Source: Hellea sp.
GTDB taxonomy: Bacteria > Pseudomonadota > Alphaproteobacteria > Caulobacterales > Maricaulaceae
DNA: 5,460 nucleotides
NCBI GenBank assembly: GCA_020628635.1
Contig: JAHDEU010000174.1
Span: 1-5,460 of the forward strand
Direction: 5' to 3'
Shown: one piece after another, positions 1-5,258 of the stretch
Position numbering within the stretch: the first letter of the stretch is position 1
How the letters are laid out: each line of letters opens with the position of its first letter
Made by a program: the position numbers and the translations under genes
Notes under the pieces: generated by a model
Database searches by the model: none
Seen by the model: only the letters and a program-made list of their open reading frames with translations
What the model was told of the DNA's origin: nothing

Positions 1-151
1 GATGCTGCGCACGCCGAACTTCGGCCGCAAGTCGCTCAACGAGATCAAGGAAGTCCTCGCCGCCATGGGCCTGCACCTCGGCATGGACGCGCCGAACTGG
101 CCGCCGGAAAACATCGAAGAACTCGCCAAGAAATACGACGACCATATCTAG
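1..151 (+). CDS. rpoA: DNA-directed RNA polymerase subunit alpha, C-terminal end (partial)
   Basis: The reading frame is open from the left edge (first full codon at position 2) to a TAG stop at 149-151, giving the last 49 residues. They read as the end of the alpha C-terminal domain, with the stretch MLRTPNFGRKSLNEIKEVLA followed by MGLHLGMDAP, NWPPENIEEL and a charged tail ending in DDHI. This helix-hairpin-helix part of alpha contacts UP-element DNA and activators and sits in core RNA polymerase. The LGM..P.WPP ending is typical of proteobacterial alpha subunits. rplQ begins 65 nt downstream, the conserved order at the end of the ribosomal-protein operon. The N-terminal assembly domain lies outside the window. 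Nothing looks damaged. Confidence 0.96.
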   Translation, partial: MLRTPNFGRKSLNEIKEVLAAMGLHLGMDAPNWPPENIEELAKKYDDHI

Positions 152-216
152 GCTCACGCCTCGAATTGGACGCACGTTTTAAAGCCCACCTAGGCTTGAA
201 TTGAAGGAATAGTCAG

Positions 217-618
217 ATGCGCCACCGCATTGCACACCGCAAACTCAACCGCACCGCCAGCCACCGCAAGGCGATGTTCGCCAACATGTCGAGCTCGCTC
301 GTCGAGCACGAGCAGATCGTCACGACCCTGCCCAAGGCCAAGGAACTCCGTCCCTTCGTCGAAAAGCTGGTCACCCTCGCCAAGAAGGGCGATCTCGGCT
401 CCCGCCGCATCGCCATCGCGCGCATGCGCAACAAGGCGCAGGCCAAGAAGCTCTTCGACGTCATCGGCCCGCGCTATGCGGACCGTTCCGGCGGCTACAT
501 CCGCATCATGAAGGCCGGCTACCGCTACGGCGACAACGCCCCCATGGCCGTCATCGAGTTCGTCGACCGCGACGAGAGCGCCAAGGGCAAGGCCGACCGC
601 GAGAGGGAAGAGGCGTAG
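217..618 (+). CDS. rplQ: 50S ribosomal protein L17
   Basis: This gene encodes a 133-residue L17, a structural protein of the large ribosomal subunit. The N-terminus MRHRIAHRKLNRTASHRKAM is the family signature (M-R-H-x4-K-L-x-R-x2-x-H-R). Residues 37-57 hold the TTLPKAKELRPFVEKL block, and residues 93-118 hold the GGYIRIMKAGYRYGDNAPMA block that closes the fold. A charged tail from about residue 119 (DESAKGKADREREEA) goes slightly beyond the shorter enterobacterial form, as is common in this family. The ATG at 217 is preceded by a good ribosome binding site (GAAGGA, 203-208, with an 8-nt gap), which fixes the start. It follows rpoA and is the last gene of the operon, with an intrinsic terminator 23 nt after its stop. 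A 5-bp hairpin (182-186 with 193-197) lies just before the binding site; whether it matters is unknown. Confidence 0.98.
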   Translation: MRHRIAHRKLNRTASHRKAMFANMSSSLVEHEQIVTTLPKAKELRPFVEKLVTLAKKGDLGSRRIAIARMRNKAQAKKLFDVIGPRYADRSGGYIRIMKAGYRYGDNAPMAVIEFVDRDESAKGKADREREEA

Positions 619-641
619 GTCTCTCGCTCATGCTGAATTGG

Positions 642-674
642 AAAAGCCGCGGGGGTCTCCTCCGCGGCTTTTTT
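642..674 (+). terminator. Intrinsic terminator of the rpoA-rplQ operon
   Basis: Positions 642-655 pair with 659-672 in a 14-bp stem with one G-T pair (653 with 661) and a TCT loop at 656-658. The GC-rich core AGCCGCGG/CCGCGGCT runs straight into six T residues (669-674). It lies 23 nt after the rplQ stop in the correct orientation. The A-run at the left base means it could also act on the opposite strand, although no gene is seen there. Confidence 0.93.
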
Positions 675-721
675 GTTGGGTGCGCTTTGTATGGACGGGC
701 TGGCGCCCGGCTTGTTCTGGT

Positions 722-894
722 TGTCCCCCTCCGACCCTCAAACGCTGCCGCGTTTGCGGCCCCTCGCCGTCGGTCCACTCCGCGTCCCTTTGGGCTCGAC
801 CCCCTTGCGGGGGAGGAACTATTTTTACGGGGTTCATCGAAGTAAGTTCCTCCCCCGCAAGGAGACCGCGCCGCAGGCGTGGTGGAGGGGGACA
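722..894. repeat. Head-to-head pair of REP-like palindromic elements
   Basis: Two elements face each other across a 24-bp spacer (821-844). The inner arms are an 18-bp perfect inverted repeat, 803-820 with 845-862, containing TTGCGGGGGAGGAACT. The outer ends also match as an 11-bp inverted repeat, TGTCCCCCTCC (722-732) and its complement (884-894). Each element can fold on itself. On the left, TCCCCC (724-729) pairs with 809-814 and encloses the CAAACGC-TGCC-GCGTTTG hairpin (739-756). On the right, 851-856 pairs with 887-892 around a 7-bp hairpin at 866-882 with a GCA loop. A further 5-bp hairpin, CACGC-AAA-GCGTG (906-918), follows directly. C-rich palindromes built on CTCCCCCGCAAG are familiar intergenic repeats in alphaproteobacteria (recalled, not searched). 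No coding potential is seen here. Confidence 0.72.
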
Positions 895-940
895 TCAGCA
901 AAAGCCACGCAAAGCGTGTCCTCACAAAAAACTGCAGTGT

Positions 941-1080
941 CAGCGACCTATCCATCCCCGAGAGCCTCGGCTCACCATCCCCCACGTCGCACCCCGTTTT
1001 CCCAGGCCAAACCGGACTTCCCGCCCCACTCATCCCCCACTTCCCGCAATCTCATCCACGCCCTTCGCACGCCTGCTACG
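941..1080 (+). other. C-rich, G-poor tract, possible Rho-utilisation region
   Basis: By hand count, positions 961-1080 contain 61 C and 18 G on the plus strand. The next 60 bases (1081-1140) contain 27 G and 17 C, so the skew flips near 1080. Long C-over-G stretches of this kind are characteristic of rut sites loaded by Rho. The position, downstream of the rplQ terminator, would suit a back-up stop for read-through. The open frames across it look like chance products of high GC and resemble no protein family I know. The Rho role is an inference. Confidence 0.3.
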
Positions 1081-1407
1081 GTCTGCGAGCCAGGTCCGGA
1101 CACGGGGGAGCGCGTCAGCTCTCGGTTGGGCCTGGTGGCGACGTTGGAGCCCGGCGGGTAGCACTGCCGGGACGGGCCGCATGCGAGTTGACGCTGCGCA
1201 TGGGGCTCTCATCCTCCGGCGCCCATGGACGGGATGGCTGCGTGATACGAGCCTGGCGGTAGGACCCGCACGGTGCGCCCAGCCATACCGCAGAGGTGCG
1301 AGGACGGCGGCGTGTCCGAAAGACACGCCGCGCGATCCGCACCGCGCCGGGTGAGCCTATTGCAGGCCCCGGTGGCCATGGGCTCGACGAGGTGGGCCAC
1401 CGTCGCC

Positions 1408-1475
1408 GCGCGGGCTCCCGCCTGTGACGAAACGGTATTTTCCTTTCCCATCCGGTCACGGGTGGGAGCCCGCGC
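1408..1475 (+). repeat. Long 21-bp inverted repeat (hairpin)
   Basis: Arm 1408-1428 pairs with arm 1455-1475 over 21 positions with no true mismatch. Two positions are G-T: 1420 with 1463, and 1423 with 1460. Both become G-U wobbles in plus-strand RNA but A-C mismatches in minus-strand RNA. The loop region is 1429-1454, within which CGG (1433-1435) can also pair with CCG (1452-1454), leaving a GAAA bulge. The right base overlaps the start of a second 6-bp hairpin (1475-1491). No T-run follows, so it is not an intrinsic terminator. Confidence 0.75.
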
Positions 1476-1763
1476 CCGTGTCACCCACGGGACAAGGACA
1501 CACTCGGTCGCCGGCCCGATCCGCGACAGGACGTGGGCGCTTGGGAGGGTGGTAGGAAGGACATGCCAACCAGCAGACAGAAGCCCGTTCCCGGCTCTTG
1601 TAGCCGGGATCTTGGTCGCCACGCTGCGCACTCGCAGACGCGCCTAGCCCATCACCGCGTGGCCAGGTCATAGGTGCCGAGATCAGGCCTTGGGAACAGG
1701 TTCGTGCAGCGAGACAAAGCGCGCATCAGGACCCACGCGTTTGAATAACCAGCAGGCCATGGG

Positions 1764-1794
1764 CTCGCCGGTCAAGCCGGCGAGATGGATTTTT
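1764..1794 (+). terminator. Terminator-like hairpin with T-run
   Basis: CTCGCCGG (1764-1771) pairs with CCGGCGAG (1777-1784) around the loop TCAAG. Five T residues (1790-1794) follow after a 5-nt gap, ATGGA. The gap makes it weaker than the classical form. It lies more than 1.1 kb downstream of the rplQ terminator and 216 nt before lysS, so it would end a transcript arising inside the gene-free interval. It may instead be another palindromic repeat. Confidence 0.45.
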
Positions 1795-2010
1795 ATTGCA
1801 ATTAGGAGAGACTCTCCGCCTCCTCCCCTCAACTCAGGCCGACCCTTCGCTACAAACCGTCCCCCGGACGGTCTGCTTACGCTCCGACGGCCTGCCCATG
1901 GACCGGAACGAACAGCAATCTCATTCAGCCTGAAGCATCGACGGAACATGATGCACACCGCGCTTCCGCCACGGGTAGCGCCGGGCATCCACCTCGACTA
2001 CAGCGCGCCC
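1795..2010 (+). other. Leader region upstream of lysS
   Basis: This stretch precedes the chosen lysS start. It contains the exact odd palindrome GGAGAG-A-CTCTCC (1805-1817), whose shape could suit an operator, and the hairpin ACCGTCC-CCC-GGACGGT (1856-1872). No convincing -35/-10 promoter could be assigned by eye. The lysS frame stays open back to 1690, but residues encoded before about 1948 look like untranslated sequence, with proline- and arginine-rich low complexity and no family resemblance. The last 63 nt (1948-2010) have coding-like third positions and might belong to lysS. No T-box or other known riboswitch was recognised. Confidence 0.4.
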
Positions 2011-3618
2011 ATGATCGATCCCGCCAACATCAACCTCAAAGACATCGACCCGGCCTTTGCCAAATCCAAGGCCTGGCCGATCGAGCAGGCGCGCGAGATC
2101 GTGAAGCGGTTGTTCATCGAGCAGAGGCGCGGGGTAAAGCGCGAGGGTCCGGTCGTGTTCGAAACGGGCTACGGCCCCTCCGGCCTGCCGCATATCGGGA
2201 CCTTCGGCGAGGTGGTGCGCACGACCATGGTGCGCCATGCGTTCGAGGCCATGACGGGCGGGCGGATACCGACGACCATCCTCTGCGTGTCGGACGATAT
2301 GGACGGCATGCGTAAAGTGCCGGGGACCGTGCCCAACCCGGAGGCGCTCGCGGACCACCTGCAACGCCCGCTGACCGATGTGCCCGATCCGTTCGGCACC
2401 CATGACAGCTTTGGCGCGAACATGAACTCCCGGCTACGGGACTTTCTAGACAGCTTTGGCTTCGACTACCAATTCCGCAGCGCGACCGAGCTCTACCGCA
2501 CGGGTGCCTATGACGAATACCTCCGCCGCGCAGCGGAAAAATACGACGCAATCATGGCGGTCATGCTGCCGACGCTGGGCGAGGAACGGCGCGCGACCTA
2601 TTCGCCATTCCTGCCGATCAGCCCGTCCACGGGCCGCGTGCTCTATGTGCCGATGAAGTCGGTCGATGCCGAAGCCGGCACGGTCACATTCAATGACGAG
2701 GACGGCACGGAAGTCACGCTGCCCGTCACCGGCGGCCATGTGAAGCTGCAGTGGAAACCCGACTTCGGCATGCGCTGGGCGGCGCTGGGCGTGGACTTTG
2801 AAATGTTCGGCAAGGACCATCAGGACAATGCACCGCTCTACTCGAAAATCTGCAAGATTCTCGGTGGTGAGCCGCCCGTGCAATATGTCTATGAGCTCTT
2901 CCTCGACCAGCAGGGCGAGAAGATTTCCAAGACCAAGGGCAACGGCATTTCAGTCGAGGACTGGCTGAAATATGCGCCCCAGGAGAGCCTGTCGCTGTTC
3001 CAGTTCCTGCGCCCGCGCGTGGCCAAGAAACTCTATTTCGACGTCATCCCGAAAATGGTGGACGAGTATTTCGCTCACCTCGCGGCCTATCCCGACCAGG
3101 ACGAGAAGCAGCGGCTCAACAATCCGGTCTGGCACATCCATTCGGGCGAGCCGCCCGCTTACGTCCCGCCGCTGTCCTATGCGCTGCTGCTCAATCTGGT
3201 GAGCGCCGCCAATGCGTCCGACAAGGAGACGCTCTGGGGCTTCATCCAGCGCTATGCACCCGATGCCTCGCCAGACGCCAATCCCGCGCTGGACGCGCTG
3301 TGCGGCTATGCGGTGCGCTATTATCAGGATTTCGTCGCGCCGACGAAGGAGTACCGCGCGCCGTCCGATCAGGAACGCGACGCGCTGTCTGATCTCGCCG
3401 CGCGCCTGCGCGACACGGCCGAGACGGACGGCGAAGCGCTGCAGACTCTGGTCTTCTCCGTCGGCAAGGACCACGCGTTCGAGAACCTGCGCGACTGGTT
3501 CCGCGCCATCTACGAGGTCGTCATGGGCCAGAGCCAGGGCCCGCGCTTCGGGTCGTTCGTGGCCATCTATGGCAGCGACGAGACGGCGGCGCTGATCGAC
3601 GAACGGCTGGCCGGATAA
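2011..3618 (+). CDS. lysS: Lysine-tRNA ligase, class I (archaeal-type)
   Basis: This 535-residue cytosolic enzyme attaches lysine to tRNA-Lys using ATP. It is the class I form (also called lysK), common in archaea and alphaproteobacteria and unrelated in fold to the class II enzyme of E. coli. The family landmarks are in order: SKAWPIEQAR (19-28); GYGPSGLPHIGTFGEV with the HIGH-type motif PHIGT (60-64); SDDMDGMRKVPGTVPN (94-109); FGKDHQDNAPLY (266-277); and the KMSKS-type loop KISKTKGNG (304-312). A helical C-terminal anticodon-binding region ends in GPRFGSFVAIYG. The length fits the family. The start is uncertain: ATG 2011 lies 18 codons before the conserved SKAWP block but lacks a clear ribosome binding site. 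ATG 1948 or 1951, with a weak ACGGA upstream, would add about 20 residues. All catalytic motifs are intact. Confidence 0.95.
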   Translation: MIDPANINLKDIDPAFAKSKAWPIEQAREIVKRLFIEQRRGVKREGPVVFETGYGPSGLPHIGTFGEVVRTTMVRHAFEAMTGGRIPTTILCVSDDMDGMRKVPGTVPNPEALADHLQRPLTDVPDPFGTHDSFGANMNSRLRDFLDSFGFDYQFRSATELYRTGAYDEYLRRAAEKYDAIMAVMLPTLGEERRATYSPFLPISPSTGRVLYVPMKSVDAEAGTVTFNDEDGTEVTLPVTGGHVKLQWKPDFGMRWAALGVDFEMFGKDHQDNAPLYSKICKILGGEPPVQYVYELFLDQQGEKISKTKGNGISVEDWLKYAPQESLSLFQFLRPRVAKKLYFDVIPKMVDEYFAHLAAYPDQDEKQRLNNPVWHIHSGEPPAYVPPLSYALLLNLVSAANASDKETLWGFIQRYAPDASPDANPALDALCGYAVRYYQDFVAPTKEYRAPSDQERDALSDLAARLRDTAETDGEALQTLVFSVGKDHAFENLRDWFRAIYEVVMGQSQGPRFGSFVAIYGSDETAALIDERLAG

Positions 3619-3649
3619 ACAGCCGCTCACCTGAACGTCAGGGGCTGTT
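3618..3649 (+). promoter_or_regulatory. Nested hairpin at the lysS stop codon
   Basis: AACAGCC (3618-3624), whose first base is the last base of the lysS TAA stop, pairs exactly with GGCTGTT (3643-3649). Inside it, CCTGA (3630-3634) pairs with TCAGG (3638-3642) around an ACG loop, leaving GCTCA (3625-3629) as a bulge. No T-run follows, so it is not a classical terminator. It could stabilise the 3' end of the lysS message or partly attenuate read-through into the TPR gene. The AGGGG at 3640-3644, a possible ribosome binding site for that gene, lies within its right side. Confidence 0.5.
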
Positions 3650-3675
3650 CATCGGTTATGAGCTATATGACGGGC

Positions 3676-4437
3676 ATGAAAACACTCGCTCTCTCCCTGC
3701 TGGCAAGCCTGTTCGTGGCCTCGCCCGCGCTTGCATCGGTATCCGAAGCGCGCTCGCTATTGGACGAGGGCCGCTACGCCGAAGCGCGGGTGGCGGCGCT
3801 GGAGGAGCGGTCCGTCGAGAGCCTGAACCTCGCCGCCGAGATCATGGGCGCCGAGATCATGCTGATGACGGCGGAAGACGCCAAGGACATGGCCAAGGAT
3901 GGCATGAAGCTGGCGTCCGAGGCGCTGGAGCGCGATCCATCCAACACCGAGGCGCGCTTCCTCTACGCGCTGCATACGGGCTTCCGCACGCGCGCGAGCT
4001 CCCCGCTGGGCATCGTCATGGGAGGCTGGATCGGAAAGACCAAGGACGCTATCGAGAGCTTCGCAGCCGCCGCGCCGGGCGATCCGCGCGCCGATGCGCT
4101 GCGTGGGGCGTGGCATCTGGGGATCGTGCGCGCGGCTGGCGATGGGAAGTTCGACGCGTCGCTGAGCGAAGGCATGGCGCGCTACGACGCCGCCGTGGCC
4201 GCGATGCCGGACGATGTGACTGTCCTGTCCAACTATGCCTTCTCGCTCATCGTGATGGACGACCCGGCCCTGCTGCCGCGCGCGAAAGAGCTGATGGAAG
4301 AGCTGCGCGGGGTGGAGGCTACGGATGCGTTCGAGCGCGAAACCAAGGCGCGCATGATGGCGCTGCTGGCCGTGGTCGATCAGCCAGAAGAGTTGCGCAG
4401 CCAAGCCAAGGCGCTGCTCAACACTCAGGAGGAGTAG
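3676..4437 (+). CDS. Exported TPR-like protein of unknown function
   Basis: No specific function is recognised. From the ATG at 3676 the protein has 253 residues and opens with a clear Sec signal peptide: MK, a hydrophobic core at about 3-16, and a likely signal peptidase I site after SPALA (residue 20). The mature part is alpha-helical with TPR-like repeats, seen in SEARSLLDEGRYAEARVAAL (22-41), EALERDPSNTEARFLYAL (82-99) and ARYDAAVAAMPDDVTVLSNY (168-187). These carry the A-x-DP-x-N-x-A-R spacing typical of TPR helix turns. A periplasmic protein-interaction role is the reasonable inference. In-frame ATGs at 3658 and 3667 would add six or three residues; AGGGG lies 13 nt before 3658, rather far. 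It starts 57 nt after lysS and may be co-transcribed. Its last 13 bases overlap the convergent fghA gene. Confidence 0.85.
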   Translation: MKTLALSLLASLFVASPALASVSEARSLLDEGRYAEARVAALEERSVESLNLAAEIMGAEIMLMTAEDAKDMAKDGMKLASEALERDPSNTEARFLYALHTGFRTRASSPLGIVMGGWIGKTKDAIESFAAAAPGDPRADALRGAWHLGIVRAAGDGKFDASLSEGMARYDAAVAAMPDDVTVLSNYAFSLIVMDDPALLPRAKELMEELRGVEATDAFERETKARMMALLAVVDQPEELRSQAKALLNTQEE

Positions 4438-5258
4438 AGCCGCTCCGCATGCCAGCGCACATGGTCCGCCATGAAGGTGGAGATGAAATAGTAGGAGTGA
4501 TCGTAACCCGGCTGCAGGCGAAGCGTCAGATCGATTCCGGCCGCGTCGCAGGCGGCCTGCAGCAGCTCGGGCTTCAGCTGTTTGCTCAGGAATTGATCGT
4601 CCGAGCCCTGATCGACCAAGAGCGCGCTCGCTTCCGCGCCGTCTTGGATCAGCGCCACGGCGTCATGCTCTCGCCATGCTGCGCGGTCATCGCCGAGGTA
4701 GCCGCCCATCGCCTTCTCGCCCCAAGGCACCTGGCTCGGCGCGCAGATCGGCGAAAAGGCGGAGATGCTCTTGAAGCGCGCCGGATTGCGCAGACCGATT
4801 GTCAGCGCGCCGTGCCCGCCCATGGAATGCCCGGTGATGGATTGGCGGCTCATATCGGCCTGCGGAAACTGCGTGCCGATCAGCGCGGGCAGCTCGTCCT
4901 CGATGTAGCTGCGCATCCGGAAGTGCTTCGACCACGGCTCTCGCGTCGCATCGACATAGAAGCCCGCGCCTTGCCCGAAGTCATAGCCATCCGCATCCGG
5001 CACGCCGTCCCCGCGCGGGGAGGTGTCCGGCGCAATGAACATCACGCCGGCTTCCGCACAGGCCGCCCGATACTCGCCCTTCTCGGTGACATTCGCATGG
5101 GTGCAGGTCAGGCCCGACAGGAACCAGAGAACCGGGAAGGGGCCGTCGCCAGGTGGCGTGAAGACGGAGAATGTCATGCCCGTACCGGTGGCGGTGGAAG
5201 CGTGGCTATGGACCGTCTGCGTGCCGCCGTGGGCGCGGGTGGAGGACTTCGTCTCCAT
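4425..5258 (-). CDS. fghA: S-formylglutathione hydrolase
   Basis: This 277-residue alpha/beta hydrolase of the esterase D family hydrolyses S-formylglutathione to formate and glutathione in the cytosol, the second step of glutathione-dependent formaldehyde detoxification. The nucleophile elbow GHSMGG (143-148) places the catalytic serine at 145. The acid is in DQGSDDQF (Asp220 or Asp221), and the base is His254 in GYDHSYYFI. LSGLTCTH (48-55) carries the conserved cysteine (Cys52) near the active site, and APDTSPRGD (76-84) is another family block. The length is normal. The frame opens one codon earlier at a TTG (5261), but the ATG at 5258 is preferred because it overlaps the adhC stop by one base (TGATG), a typical translational-coupling junction. 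Its 3' end overlaps the convergent TPR gene by 13 bp. Known synonyms are frmB and yeiG. Confidence 0.96.
   Translation of the reverse strand: METKSSTRAHGGTQTVHSHASTATGTGMTFSVFTPPGDGPFPVLWFLSGLTCTHANVTEKGEYRAACAEAGVMFIAPDTSPRGDGVPDADGYDFGQGAGFYVDATREPWSKHFRMRSYIEDELPALIGTQFPQADMSRQSITGHSMGGHGALTIGLRNPARFKSISAFSPICAPSQVPWGEKAMGGYLGDDRAAWREHDAVALIQDGAEASALLVDQGSDDQFLSKQLKPELLQAACDAAGIDLTLRLQPGYDHSYYFISTFMADHVRWHAERLYSS

Larger units (their letters stand above)
1147..1794 (+). ncRNA. Candidate structured RNA or hairpin-rich intergenic block
   Basis: No gene is recognisable, but helices are unusually dense. Those visible by eye are: 1147-1152/1203-1208; 1150-1157/1164-1171; 1180-1185/1197-1202; 1234-1240/1280-1286; 1295-1300/1338-1343 enclosing the perfect 10-bp stem 1307-1316/1322-1331 (CGAAA loop); 1355-1358/1364-1367; 1370-1377/1395-1402; 1408-1428/1455-1475; 1475-1480/1486-1491; 1589-1596/1602-1609; and 1608-1616/1676-1684 enclosing 1618-1624/1647-1653. 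The pair GCCCATGG (1221-1228) and CCATGGGC (1376-1383) could close a multibranch domain around three of these stems, as an alternative to 1370-1377/1395-1402. The imperfect positions are G-T pairs, which suit plus-strand RNA. A terminator-like hairpin ends the block. I could not match it to RNase P RNA, tmRNA, 6S RNA, SRP RNA or a riboswitch. Accumulated palindromic repeats are the main alternative, and the true ends are unknown. Confidence 0.3.

Noticed and set aside
166..196. A promoter upstream of rplQ (TTGGAC at 166-171 with TAGGCT at 191-196)
   Set aside because: The 19-nt spacing is too long and the -10 match is poor. rplQ is normally transcribed with rpoA, 65 nt upstream.
638..1354. 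Long open frames on the plus strand across the gap after rplQ
   Set aside because: They run through the rplQ terminator and the palindromic repeats, lack ribosome binding sites, are rich in arginine, proline and serine as expected from GC-rich noncoding DNA, and show no recognisable motif.
1086..1610. RNase P RNA (rnpB)
   Set aside because: GCGAGCC near 1085 and an ACAGAAGCCCG stretch near 1577 recall its ends, but the conserved GAGGAAAGTCC core is absent on both strands.
1030..1671. Overlapping open frames on both strands at 1030-1671
   Set aside because: Several frames are open at once on both strands because stop codons are rare at high GC. The sequences have low complexity and no family resemblance, and they cross the hairpins.
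900..1800. Permuted two-piece tmRNA, as found in alphaproteobacteria
   Set aside because: I found no tag-coding segment of the A-N-D-N type and no T-arm sequence such as GGTTCGAATCC on either strand.
1796..1824. A sigma-70 promoter for lysS starting at TTGCAA (1796-1801)
   Set aside because: No acceptable -10 element lies 16-18 nt downstream.
1690..1947. An N-terminal extension of lysS from 1690
   Set aside because: It would add over 80 residues of proline- and arginine-rich sequence not expected for class I LysRS, and it starts inside the hairpin block upstream of the terminator-like structure.
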